Source of the DNA: Sphingobacteriia bacterium
GTDB taxonomy: Bacteria; Bacteroidota; Bacteroidia; Chitinophagales; Chitinophagaceae
Assembly: GCA_004294135.1 (NCBI GenBank)
Contig: RDZY01000029.1
Coordinates: 1 to 64,000, forward strand
DNA: 64,000 nt
Reading direction: 5' to 3'
Shown here in pieces: positions 56,470-64,000 of the stretch (within the stretch, counting starts at the first letter, position 1; every line of letters starts with the position of its first letter). The position numbers and the translations under genes are program-made. The notes beneath the pieces were generated by a model, which had not been told where the DNA came from, ran no database searches, and was given only the letters and a program-made list of their open reading frames with translations.

Positions 56470-57384
56470 ATGAAGTATTGTTATTTTTTTCTAGCGTTCA
56501 CTGGTATATTGTTCTTTGTTTCTTGCGATTCAAATGAATCAAAAAATATTGTGCCCGATTCGCCGGTTACTGGTTCTATACGCATCAGCGTGGATGAAAG
56601 TTTTAAACCCGTAATTGAACAACAATTATTGGTGCACCAATCTTCTTTTCCCAATACTACCATCATTGCCAGCTATAAATCTGAGGCTGATTGTTTTAGA
56701 GATTTGCAGAGCGATAGCACCCGAATGATTATTGTTGCAAAAGGTTTAAGCGAAAAAGAAGCTGCATTTTATAAATCCGCATTATCTTACAACCCACTTT
56801 ATGGCGTGTTGGCGTATGATGCCGTTGCATTGATTGTTAACAACCAAGCAAAAGACAGCATTTTTACGATGGAGGATATTCGGAAAATATTGAGCGGTAC
56901 TACCAAAATTACTGCGGTAATGGATGGTAAATCTGCCACCAGTACCGTTCGGTTTTTGCAAGATAGTGTGTTGAAAGGAGCCCCATTTGGAAGCAATGTG
57001 GTGGCGGTTTCGGGAAGTCAAGCGGTGGTTGATATTGTGGCTGAAAGAAAGGATTTGATTGGTTTTGTTGGGTTGAGTTGGATTGGAGATGCTTACGATG
57101 AAAAGCAAAAAGCTTTCTTGAAAAAGATTCGCCTTGCTCGTGTTGAATGCACTGCCTGCCTAGAAAAAGGTGTTTTTGCAAAGCCCTCCCAATCTACCAT
57201 TACCTATGGTCAGTATCCTTTGGCACGTCCCTTGTATTATGTACTAAAAGAGAACTCGACGGGTCTCGGTACCGGCTTCATGAATTTCATGAGTATGGAA
57301 AGAGGTCAGTTGATTTTTAGAAGATCGTTTCTGGCGCCAGCAAAAATGGCTTTTCATAAAAGATCAGGAAGAATAAAAGAGTAA
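56470..57384 (+). CDS. PstS-like substrate-binding lipoprotein
   Basis: A 304-residue protein with a lipoprotein signal (TGILFFVSCDSN, Cys17). The fold is that of phosphate-type periplasmic binding proteins: GSIRISVDESFKPVIEQQLL, VIAKGL-like IIVAKGLSEKEAAFY, YDAVALIVNNQAKD, FTMEDIRKILSG, GSQAVVDIVAERKDLIGFVG. The typical phosphate-binding Ser-Gly-Thr loop is not clear, so the ligand may differ. There is no PstABC next to it. It sits between a small membrane protein and a TPR gene, as the Bacteroidota homologues linked to TonB systems do. Confidence 0.75.
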   Translation: MKYCYFFLAFTGILFFVSCDSNESKNIVPDSPVTGSIRISVDESFKPVIEQQLLVHQSSFPNTTIIASYKSEADCFRDLQSDSTRMIIVAKGLSEKEAAFYKSALSYNPLYGVLAYDAVALIVNNQAKDSIFTMEDIRKILSGTTKITAVMDGKSATSTVRFLQDSVLKGAPFGSNVVAVSGSQAVVDIVAERKDLIGFVGLSWIGDAYDEKQKAFLKKIRLARVECTACLEKGVFAKPSQSTITYGQYPLARPLYYVLKENSTGLGTGFMNFMSMERGQLIFRRSFLAPAKMAFHKRSGRIKE

Positions 57385-57406
57385 TAAAAACAAAAAGAGA
57401 AGTAAC

Positions 57407-59209
57407 ATGAAGAAGTCCCTTGCTTTGATGTTTACAGCCGTATTTGCTGTAGTGTGTTTAACAGCCCAAATTGCCGATGGTATTAAGTTGTTGAACTATG
57501 AAAAAAATAAAAGCGCCAAAGAGCTGCTGCAAAAAAATTACAATGCCAATCCCAAAGATCCGCAAGCCATCTATTGGTTGGGACAAGCTTTTCTTGCTGG
57601 CAATGGTATTGAAGTTACCAAAGAAGAAGTTGCCGCAGCCAAAGCTTTGTACCAAAAAGGGTTACAGGAAATTGGGAGTGATGCTTGGCTTTTGGTGGGC
57701 ATGGGTCACGTTGAAATTAGAGAAGGCGGTGACCTCAATGCTGCCAAACAAAAATTTGAACAAGCCATCACTGCTACCACCGAAACCAAAGGTAAAAATA
57801 AAGGCAAACCCAACCCCGGTATATTACTGGCAATTGGTCGCGCCAATGCCGATGGCGACAGTAAAATGGGCGATCCCATTTATGGTATTGATAAGTTGAA
57901 ACAAGCGGGTGCTATTGATTTGTTGAATCCAGATATCTATATCAATATGGGTATCAGCTACCAAAAAATGGGTGGCGAAAATGGTGGTGAAGCCGTTAAA
58001 GCTTACCAAGAAGCCATTTCAAGAGATCCTAAAAATGCCTTGGCCATCTATAGAATTGGTAAAATTTATCAAAGCCAAAACAACAAAGAACTGTTTGAAC
58101 AGTTTTACGACAATGCTAAAATTGCCGACCCTGCTTTTCCTCCTGTTTACTATTCACTCTACCAATATTATGCAGAAAAAGACGTGACCAAAGCCAAAGA
58201 ATATTTAGATCAATATGTAAATTCTGCTGACAAAGATCCTCGTACTGAAATTTTCTTAGCTGATTATCTTTTCCGTGCAGGTCGCTACGATGAATCTCTT
58301 GCTAAAGCCAAAGAGCTGGAAGCCGCTAATGGACTGAAAGCGTTGCCCAAACTTGGCGTTGTTTTCGCCCTCAACTATACCAGAAAAGGAGATTCGGTGT
58401 CTGCCAAAAAATACATCGACGAGTTTTTAGCTACCGCACCCGAAAAAGAAATTCAACCGGCTGACTATAAATTGGGTATTGAAATTGCCACTAAATTCCC
58501 CGGTAGCGAAGCCCTAGCCTCTAGCTATGTTGAAAAAGCATTGGCAGCAGATACGTTAAAAGCCAACCAAATTGCTATGATTAATTCCGCTGCTGAATTG
58601 TTTGGTAAAGCCAAAGCATATCCAGAGCAATTGAAGTGGATGAAGCGCCAAATGGAATTTAAAACCACCATGGGCGAATCTGATCATTATGGCCTTACGG
58701 CTGCTGCATTCAATTCGAAAGACTATGCCCAAACAATAGATTTTGCCAAAGCGTATATGGCGGCCTTCCCCCTAAAACCACAGCCCTATAGTTTTTACAA
58801 AAGAGGGGCTATGGCTATTAGTAAAGACACGGGCGTTATTGTTGGGTATTTGAATTACCTCGACTCAGTCTATAAAGTTGTAGATCTTGAAAAATACAAA
58901 AAAGCGATTTTTCTGGATGAATATTTTAAACTAACCTATTATGTAGGTCTCTCCAATGAAATAAAGAAAAGATCCGATTTTAAAGTAACTACCGATGGAT
59001 CTAAAACCCCAGCCGTTCTTGAATTTATAGGAACCTGTCAAAAAGTAGTGGCTATAACAGATAGAATGATTGCACTATATCCGGATGTTGCCGATGAAAA
59101 CAATAAATATGCACAAGATGTGAAGGCAAGTATTCAAAAAGCCATTGATTATTATACCAATCCTCCCGGAAAATCGGGTGGAAAAGCTGCTGGTGCTGCC
59201 AAATTATAA
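57407..59209 (+). CDS. Tetratricopeptide-repeat protein, periplasmic
   Basis: A 600-residue protein with signal peptide (MKKSLALMFTAVFAVVCLTA) and many TPR-like helix pairs, e.g. NPKDPQAIYWLGQAFLAGNG, INMGISYQKMGGENGGEAVK, NALAIYRIGKIYQSQNNKEL, EIFLADYLFRAGRYDESLAK and HYGLTAAAFNSKDYAQTID. It ends with a Gly/Ala/Lys tail. TPRs mediate protein contacts, so it could be a scaffold for the binding lipoprotein upstream (22-bp gap). A terminator follows at 59223. Confidence 0.85.
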   Translation: MKKSLALMFTAVFAVVCLTAQIADGIKLLNYEKNKSAKELLQKNYNANPKDPQAIYWLGQAFLAGNGIEVTKEEVAAAKALYQKGLQEIGSDAWLLVGMGHVEIREGGDLNAAKQKFEQAITATTETKGKNKGKPNPGILLAIGRANADGDSKMGDPIYGIDKLKQAGAIDLLNPDIYINMGISYQKMGGENGGEAVKAYQEAISRDPKNALAIYRIGKIYQSQNNKELFEQFYDNAKIADPAFPPVYYSLYQYYAEKDVTKAKEYLDQYVNSADKDPRTEIFLADYLFRAGRYDESLAKAKELEAANGLKALPKLGVVFALNYTRKGDSVSAKKYIDEFLATAPEKEIQPADYKLGIEIATKFPGSEALASSYVEKALAADTLKANQIAMINSAAELFGKAKAYPEQLKWMKRQMEFKTTMGESDHYGLTAAAFNSKDYAQTIDFAKAYMAAFPLKPQPYSFYKRGAMAISKDTGVIVGYLNYLDSVYKVVDLEKYKKAIFLDEYFKLTYYVGLSNEIKKRSDFKVTTDGSKTPAVLEFIGTCQKVVAITDRMIALYPDVADENNKYAQDVKASIQKAIDYYTNPPGKSGGKAAGAAKL

Positions 59210-59222
59210 ATTTAATGCAAAT

Positions 59223-59251
59223 AAAAAACTCCTCGTTATGAGGAGTTTTTT
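59223..59251 (+). terminator. Rho-independent terminator after the TPR gene
   Basis: A perfect 12-bp stem (59223-59234 with 59240-59251) with core ctcctc/gaggag, loop gttat, and flanking A and T runs. It separates the TPR operon from the nuo operon. Confidence 0.9.
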
Positions 59252-59271
59252 ATTTATACGTTTCTGTGACC

Positions 59272-59279
59272 TATTTTTG
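59272..59279 (+). promoter_or_regulatory. -7 element candidate for the nuo operon
   Basis: TATTTTTG fits TAnnTTTG, 18 bp upstream of the nuoA ATG and just after the preceding terminator. No clear -33 TTTG is seen, as that region is the terminator T-run. Confidence 0.35.
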
Positions 59280-59296
59280 CATACTTAATTTAAGAT

Positions 59297-59698
59297 ATGG
59301 GCATTTTATATCATTTGTTAGACGCCAGCGCAAACAGTACTGCGGCCAATTATTTCCCCATCGGAGTACAACTGATTTTTGCTGCTGGTTTTGTTGCTAC
59401 CATGATTGGCGTTTCTGCATTATTAGGTCCCAAAAGACCTACTGCCGATAAACTTGAGAATTTTGCGAGTGGTATTGAAAGTCACGGTAATGCCCGTCAA
59501 CCCATGGCTATTAAGTATTTTTTGGTGGCCATCCTCTTTGTTTTATTTGATGTTGAAGTAATATTTTTCTATCCTTATGCAGTCAATTTTAGAGAACTAG
59601 GCTGGAATGGTTTTATGGCGGTATTGATGTTTGTCGGCTTTTTCCTAGTCGGCTTCACCTATATCATTAAAAAAGGTGCATTGAAGTGGGAAGATTAA
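59297..59698 (+). CDS. nuoA: NADH-quinone oxidoreductase subunit A
   Basis: NuoA is a three-helix membrane subunit at the junction of the peripheral and membrane arms of complex I. The 133-residue protein has helix 1 (VQLIFAAGFVATMIGVSALL), the conserved loop KLENFASGIESHGNARQPMA (Cys of the usual sequence replaced by Ser) and helix 2 with FDVEVIFFYPYAVNF, where the acidic residues sit in the membrane. The ATG at 59297 (MGILYHLLDA) is the first of the frame. It starts the nuo operon. Confidence 0.92.
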   Translation: MGILYHLLDASANSTAANYFPIGVQLIFAAGFVATMIGVSALLGPKRPTADKLENFASGIESHGNARQPMAIKYFLVAILFVLFDVEVIFFYPYAVNFRELGWNGFMAVLMFVGFFLVGFTYIIKKGALKWED

Positions 59699-59813
59699 TG
59701 AAATTAGCATCGGAGTTCGCATATTTAAATGGTTAGATGGCGAACATAGCATTCAAAAACTGGTTATTAGTAAGTAAACACTCGCTCTTAGCTTATAAAT
59801 TATAATTAAAATT

Positions 59814-60404
59814 ATGTCACGTCCGGTACGATTTAATATTCACCCCATTGAAGCAAAGATGAATGAATCTATTGCTGCTATTGAAGCACCCGAAGGGTAT
59901 AGTGGGGACGGATTTTTTACCAGTAAACTCAGTGATGTGGTGGGGTTGGCCCGTAAAAATTCTTTATGGCCACTGCCTTTTGCCACTTCCTGCTGCGGTA
60001 TTGAATTCATGGCTACTATGGGCTCACACTACGATTTATCGCGATTTGGCTCTGAGCGTGTCGGCTTTTCGCCCAGACAGTGTGATCTGCTGATGGTGAT
60101 GGGGACTATTGCCAAGAAAATGGGGCCGGTGCTGCGTCAAGTCTACCTACAAATGGCTGAACCCCGTTGGGTTATTGCGGTAGGTGCCTGCGCTTCTAGC
60201 GGTGGCATTTTTGATACTTACAGTGTTTTACAAGGTATTGATCAAGTAATTCCAGTTGATGTGTATGTGCCTGGCTGTCCCCCTCGACCCGAAGCCATCC
60301 TTGATGGGTTTATGAAGATTCAAGATCTGGTAGGGCAGGAAAGTATTCGGAGAAGAAATAGCGACCAGTATAAGGCTTTGTTGAATGGGTATGGGATTGA
60401 ATAG
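59814..60404 (+). CDS. nuoB: NADH-quinone oxidoreductase subunit B
   Basis: NuoB carries the N2 [4Fe-4S] cluster next to the quinone site. The 196-residue protein has the tandem cysteines in PFATSCCGIEFMAT, then RYDLSRFGSERVGFSPRQ-like DLSRFGSERVGFSPRQCDLL, GACASSGGIFDTYSV and VPGCPPRPEAILDG, giving the four ligand Cys. It begins 115 bp after nuoA, a fairly long gap inside an operon. The N-terminal extension of about 35 residues before the core is usual in Bacteroidota. Confidence 0.95.
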   Translation: MSRPVRFNIHPIEAKMNESIAAIEAPEGYSGDGFFTSKLSDVVGLARKNSLWPLPFATSCCGIEFMATMGSHYDLSRFGSERVGFSPRQCDLLMVMGTIAKKMGPVLRQVYLQMAEPRWVIAVGACASSGGIFDTYSVLQGIDQVIPVDVYVPGCPPRPEAILDGFMKIQDLVGQESIRRRNSDQYKALLNGYGIE

Positions 60405-60456
60405 ACGGTATTCGTCAAGAAGAATATTTTCGACTATAAATTAATTAATTTTTTGA

Positions 60457-60963
60457 ATGGCACTCAATTATCAATATATACAAACCAAGCTTACCGAGAA
60501 ATTTGGGGATGCTGTGGGTAATTTTGAAGAGAGCTATGGAATGCTCTGTTTTGAATCGCCCAAAGAACAAAACCTTAAAGTATTACAATACCTCTATGAT
60601 GAACCTTCATTGGGGTTTCAGTTTTTAACGGACCTATGTGCGGTGAATTATCCCGATAATAAAGGTCGGGAACTAGCGGTGGTGTACCACTTGCACAACC
60701 TGCAAGAGAATATTCGGATTCGCTTTAAGGTATTCACGGCAATAGAAAATACCGATATGTATACCGCTACTAAATTGTATTCAAGTGCTGACTGGATGGA
60801 GCGGGAGACTTTTGACTTCTATGGAATTAATTTTGTTGGTCACCCCAACTTAAAACGCATTCTGAATGTGGATGAAATGGATTATTTTCCCCTCCGAAAA
60901 GAATATCCTTTAGAAGACCAAACCAGAATTGATAAAGACGATCAAATGTTTGGACGGAATTAA
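60457..60963 (+). CDS. nuoC: NADH-quinone oxidoreductase subunit C
   Basis: A peripheral-arm subunit (30-kDa type) of 168 residues: GFQFLTDLCAVNYPDNKGRE, YHLHNLQENIRIRFKVFTAI, SADWMERETFDFYGINFVGH, PNLKRIL and DYFPLRKEYPLEDQTR. This matches the family ending. It is a separate gene and not fused to nuoD. It lies 52 bp after nuoB and 24 bp before nuoD. Confidence 0.95.
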   Translation: MALNYQYIQTKLTEKFGDAVGNFEESYGMLCFESPKEQNLKVLQYLYDEPSLGFQFLTDLCAVNYPDNKGRELAVVYHLHNLQENIRIRFKVFTAIENTDMYTATKLYSSADWMERETFDFYGINFVGHPNLKRILNVDEMDYFPLRKEYPLEDQTRIDKDDQMFGRN

Positions 60964-60987
60964 GATTCGTATTTAAGATTTTATACC

Positions 60988-62211
60988 ATGAGTGATCACA
61001 ATATAACTTTACAAGACCAATCCATTGAGCAACAAACCACCACACTTAATGTGGGGCCTACACACCCTGCTACCCATGGTGTGTTTCAGAATATTATGGA
61101 GCTGGATGGTGAAAGAGTAGTAAGTACCGATCAAACGGTGGGCTATATTCACCGTGCTTTTGAAAAGCTGGCCGAACGCAGACCCCTTTACCAAATTACA
61201 CCCATTACAGACAGACTAAATTATTGCAGCAGCCCCATCAACAATATGGGCTGGCACCTTACCTGCGAAAAATTACTGGGCGTAGAAACTCCTAAGCGCG
61301 TAGATTATCTGCGAGTAATCATCATGGAATTATCGCGCATTTCAGACCACCTTATTTGTAATTCCATTGTTGGCGTAGATACTGGTGCTTATACTGGCTT
61401 TCTCTACGTAATGCAATACCGTGAACTAATCTATGAAATATATGAAGAAGTATGTGGGTCCCGCCTTACTACTAATATTGGGCGTATTGGCGGCTTTGAA
61501 AGGAATTTCACAAATACTGCGTTTACGAAACTCGAGAAATTCTTAGCCGAATATCCCAAAGTTTTAAAAGAGTTTGAAAACCTTTTTTCGCGCAATAGAA
61601 TATTTATGGAACGTACCATTGGTGGCGGTGCCATTAGTGCGGAACGAGCACTTAATTATGGCTTTACTGGCCCCAACCTTCGTGCCGCTGGCGTTGATTA
61701 TGATGTGCGCATTCACAGTCCCTACAGCAGCTATGAAGATTTTGAATTTGATATTCCCGTAGGAAAAACAGGCGATAATTACGACCGTTTTTTGGTGCGT
61801 AACCAAGAAATGTGGCAGAGCCTTCGTATTATAGAACAGGCTTACCAAAAAATTCAAGAATTTAAAGGAACCGATGCCGAAATATTCCATGCCAATATTC
61901 CCGAATACTATCTTCCTAAAAAAGAAGACGTATACACTAAAATGGAAGCATTGATCTGGCATTTTAAAATCATCATGGGTGAAGTAGATATGCCCAAAGG
62001 AGAAGTGTATAAAGCAGTGGAAGGTGGCAATGGTGAACTGGGCTTTTATTTAATCAGTGATGGAGGTAGAACCCCATTCAGACTGCATTTTCGCAGACCA
62101 TGCTTTATTTATTACCAGGCTTATCCTGAATTAATTAAAGGCGGTATGTTGAGTGATGCAGTAGTAACCATGAGCAGCTTGAACCTGATTGCTGGGGAGC
62201 TGGATGCGTAG
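60988..62211 (+). CDS. nuoD: NADH-quinone oxidoreductase subunit D
   Basis: The 49-kDa subunit lines the quinone-binding cavity. The 407-residue protein has VGPTHPATHGVFQNIMELDG, VGYIHRAFEKLAERRPLYQI, PITDRLNYCSSPINNMGWHL, ELSRISDHLICNSIVGVDTG and near the end SDGGRTPFRLHFRRPCFI and SLNLIAGELDA. The HPATHG histidine and NY(C) tyrosine are the usual quinone-contact positions. Complete and of normal length. Confidence 0.96.
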   Translation: MSDHNITLQDQSIEQQTTTLNVGPTHPATHGVFQNIMELDGERVVSTDQTVGYIHRAFEKLAERRPLYQITPITDRLNYCSSPINNMGWHLTCEKLLGVETPKRVDYLRVIIMELSRISDHLICNSIVGVDTGAYTGFLYVMQYRELIYEIYEEVCGSRLTTNIGRIGGFERNFTNTAFTKLEKFLAEYPKVLKEFENLFSRNRIFMERTIGGGAISAERALNYGFTGPNLRAAGVDYDVRIHSPYSSYEDFEFDIPVGKTGDNYDRFLVRNQEMWQSLRIIEQAYQKIQEFKGTDAEIFHANIPEYYLPKKEDVYTKMEALIWHFKIIMGEVDMPKGEVYKAVEGGNGELGFYLISDGGRTPFRLHFRRPCFIYYQAYPELIKGGMLSDAVVTMSSLNLIAGELDA

Positions 62212-62244
62212 CAATTTTAAATTAAGAATGTAGAATTAAGAATT

Positions 62245-62745
62245 ATGCCAGAATTTTCACAAGAACAACTCACTGAATTCAACCGACTGGTGAGTCATTA
62301 TCCTGCAGATAAACAGAAAAGTGCCCTACTGCCCGTTTTGCATTTGGCACAAGACAGCTTTGGTGGTTGGTTGAGCGCAGAAACGATGGACTATATTGCG
62401 GAGCTCTTGCATATCAACTCCATTGAAGTGTATGAAGTGGCTACTTTTTACAGCATGTACAATTTAAAGCCCGTGGGTAAGTATATGTTTGAAGTATGCC
62501 ATACTGGCCCTTGTATGATTAGCGGCAGTGATGATATCATTACCTATATTCAAGAAAAGTTGAGCATCAAACCCGGTGAAACAACTGCCGATGGTTTGTT
62601 TACATTAAAAACAGTAGAGTGTTTGGGGGCTTGTGGTTATGCGCCTATGATGCAGATGGGCAAAACATATAGAGAACATTTAACAAAAGAAAAAGTAGAC
62701 GCTATTATTGCAGAATGCAGTAACAACGCTGCAGTAAATAATTAA
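62245..62745 (+). CDS. nuoE: NADH-quinone oxidoreductase subunit E
   Basis: The 24-kDa subunit carries the N1a [2Fe-2S] cluster. The 166-residue protein has the ligand pattern VCHTGPCM (C-x4-C) and VECLGACGYAP (C-x3-C), preceded by HLAQDSFGGWLSAETM and EVYEVATFYSMYNL. In most operons nuoF follows directly. Here two small unknown genes come first. Confidence 0.95.
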   Translation: MPEFSQEQLTEFNRLVSHYPADKQKSALLPVLHLAQDSFGGWLSAETMDYIAELLHINSIEVYEVATFYSMYNLKPVGKYMFEVCHTGPCMISGSDDIITYIQEKLSIKPGETTADGLFTLKTVECLGACGYAPMMQMGKTYREHLTKEKVDAIIAECSNNAAVNN

Positions 62746-62755
62746 AAGTAAGATT

Positions 62756-63130
62756 TTGAACGAAACCTACTTTTTAATTGAAGAAAGAACAGGCATTTGC
62801 ACTGAGATTAGTGAAATTCGAGAAGATTTCAATAAAGTACAAATTCTTAAAATTGTTGGAATAGACAGTGAAATGATCCCCCAACTTTCTGCAAAAACTG
62901 TTGATGGTGAGTGGATAACAAAAGCTATAATTGTATATAGTAAATATTTAGCTATTGATAATAATGAGGAAATGAATATAAGAGTTGGTAATAAAGTTTT
63001 AAAATCGATATATAGGGAATTTCCAAAACTTAAGTTTCGTTTTAATTATGAGGAATTTGGTTCAAAAAAAAATGGAAGTAAGGTTTATCCTGACTTTCGA
63101 AGTGGTCTAATTGATTTAGCTAACTTTTAG
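62756..63130 (+). CDS. Unknown protein inserted between nuoE and nuoF (1)
   Basis: A 124-residue open frame 10 bp after nuoE. No ATG is available near its start; TTG at 62756 is the likely start, while an in-frame stop at 62735-62737 limits extension. It has no signal peptide and mixed alpha/beta character (TYFLIEERTGICTEISEIRE, KAIIVYSKYLAIDNNEEMNI). It is more AT-rich and Lys/Ile-rich than the nuo genes. I do not recognise it and it is not a standard complex I subunit. Probably a recent insertion, perhaps a pair with the next gene. Confidence 0.55.
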   Translation: MNETYFLIEERTGICTEISEIREDFNKVQILKIVGIDSEMIPQLSAKTVDGEWITKAIIVYSKYLAIDNNEEMNIRVGNKVLKSIYREFPKLKFRFNYEEFGSKKNGSKVYPDFRSGLIDLANF

Positions 63131-63153
63131 TTTAATAACATAAAATCAGCAAA

Positions 63154-63588
63154 ATGGATGAAGAAATAACTATATGTGTCTGTAAGGAAGGTGGTTATGA
63201 TTTATGTCCGCATTGTTTGGGATCAGGTATAATTATTAAACATAATATTTTCGATGAGTACATAAACATTAAAAAAGCTGCTTCTGATTTCTTGATTAAA
63301 GGAAATAGCTCAATCTTAAAAGATCTACCTAAGAATGCGTTAAAGAAAATTAATATTTATAGAAAAATTAAAGATTATCAAAATCAAGATGCTAAAGATG
63401 TTAATAATTTACTGAATTCTAGAAGAAAAAAGGATAAAAAGAAAATAATTACTCGTTTAGAAAAAAGATTAACCGAATGGAAAAAAAATATAGATATTGT
63501 AAAAGATAATGATCTAAAAAAGATTATTAATGATCATATAATTCTATTAGGTGAGCGTATTAATATGGTTCAAAGAACCTTAGTATAG
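63154..63588 (+). CDS. Unknown protein inserted between nuoE and nuoF (2), with a Cys-rich N-terminus
   Basis: A 144-residue protein, ATG 23 bp after the previous frame. The first 26 residues have CVCKEGGYDLCPHCLGSG (CxC and CxxC, like a zinc knuckle of the CPxCxGxG type). The rest is Lys-rich and helical, probably coiled-coil (NSRRKKDKKKIITRLEKRLT). Strongly AT-rich (many AAA/ATT/AAT codons). No known family is recognised. With the previous gene it splits nuoE from nuoF. nuoF starts 28 bp downstream. Confidence 0.6.
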   Translation: MDEEITICVCKEGGYDLCPHCLGSGIIIKHNIFDEYINIKKAASDFLIKGNSSILKDLPKNALKKINIYRKIKDYQNQDAKDVNNLLNSRRKKDKKKIITRLEKRLTEWKKNIDIVKDNDLKKIINDHIILLGERINMVQRTLV

Positions 63589-63616
63589 ATAGATTTAAAT
63601 CAGCCAATTTTAGAAA

Positions 63617-64000
63617 ATGGGTATAAAATTATTACTGGAAAAAGCACACGTAGAAGGAATTCGCTACTTCGATACCTATAGAAGAGAAGGCGGTTACCGT
63701 GCTGTTGAGAAAGCTTTGAAAGAAATGGATCCTGCTTCTATTGTAGAAGAAGTGAAAAAAAGTGGCTTGCGCGGTCGCGGCGGTGCTGGTTTTCCTGCTG
63801 GTATGAAATGGAGTTTTATTGCCAAGCCAGAAGGCGTTCCTCGTCACCTTGTTTGCAATGCCGATGAAAGTGAACCCGGTACTTTTAAGGATCGTTACCT
63901 CATGGAATTTTTACCACACTTGCTTATTGAAGGATTAATAATTTCTTCATTCGCATTGGGTAGCAATGATACCTATATTTATATCCGTGGTGAATACGCA
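63617..64000 (+). CDS. nuoF: NADH-quinone oxidoreductase subunit F (5' part, runs off the window)
   Basis: NuoF (51 kDa) binds NADH and FMN and carries an Fe-S cluster. The first 128 residues are present: [20 protein letters not shown], then the NADH/FMN glycine-rich motif [32 protein letters not shown] and [20 protein letters not shown], continuing past base 64000. The family's C-terminal cluster-binding Cys motif lies outside. The ATG at 63617 is consistent with the family start. Confidence 0.95.
   Translation, partial: MGIKLLLEKAHVEGIRYFDTYRREGGYRAVEKALKEMDPASIVEEVKKSGLRGRGGAGFPAGMKWSFIAKPEGVPRHLVCNADESEPGTFKDRYLMEFLPHLLIEGLIISSFALGSNDTYIYIRGEYA

Noticed and set aside
57498..57899. 133-codon plus-strand frame inside the TPR gene
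   Set aside because: A Lys/Pro-rich shadow in another frame of a well-supported TPR coding sequence.
61564..61962. 132-codon minus-strand frame inside nuoD
   Set aside because: Antisense to conserved nuoD; not a gene.
1..64000. tRNA, rRNA or transposase genes
   Set aside because: I saw no convincing cloverleaf, rRNA stretch or DDE-type transposase. A dedicated tRNA or covariance-model scan could still find a small RNA.

Overview
The window is AT-rich chromosomal DNA from a member of the Bacteroidota, most likely a Chitinophagaceae-type soil or freshwater bacterium; the genus cannot be named from sequence alone. Supporting features are PorZ and several proteins with type IX secretion (T9SS) C-terminal sorting domains, many SxxC-type lipoproteins, a TonB-dependent receptor, DUF4836/DUF5606/DUF6252-type proteins, a GH106-type hydrolase, fused IcmF mutase, and TTTG/TAnnTTTG promoter-like elements. 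I recognised no rRNA, tRNA, CRISPR array or transposase.

Layout. 1-1.9 kb: the 3' end of an RHS-like polymorphic toxin with an HExxH tip, a lipoprotein that may be its immunity partner, and degraded gene scraps. 1.9-5.9 kb: beta-propeller phytase and its TonB receptor. 6-17.3 kb: mostly housekeeping genes (nadB, lipid A-type acyltransferase, sulfur MBL/rhodanese protein with an ArsR regulator, tsaB, RidA, aldose epimerase-like protein, icmF, a PliI-like secreted protein). 17.3-26.1 kb: porZ, a two-component pair, lipoproteins and an FtsX-type ABC transporter. 26.2-28 kb: a type II restriction-modification pair between imperfect direct repeats. 28-32.6 kb: an exported T9SS protein and two lipoprotein paralogues scarred by a 99-bp duplication and frameshifts. 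32.7-38.1 kb: GH3/beta-lactamase fusion, DUF5606, DsbA-like and DegT aminotransferase genes.

38.2-43.5 kb is the most unusual region. Four small outer-membrane-barrel paralogues are built from two interchangeable 5' cassettes (A with a signal peptide, B without one) and two body types, so that all four combinations occur. T9SS cargo genes or their remnants lie beside some copies. A fifth barrel plus broken T9SS cargo sits at 52.4-54.5 kb. Between them are a HigBA toxin-antitoxin pair with a perfect 19-bp inverted-repeat operator, an SDR oxidoreductase, a dioxygenase/isomerase/GH106 catabolic group and an NHL-repeat lipoprotein.

54.7-64 kb: hisS, a PstS-like lipoprotein with a TPR protein, then the complex I operon nuoA-B-C-D-E and the start of nuoF. 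Two small unknown AT-rich genes interrupt the operon between nuoE and nuoF. The housekeeping genes are intact, whereas frameshifts and recombination scars concentrate in the surface-exported gene families. This suggests active diversification or decay of the cell surface repertoire.
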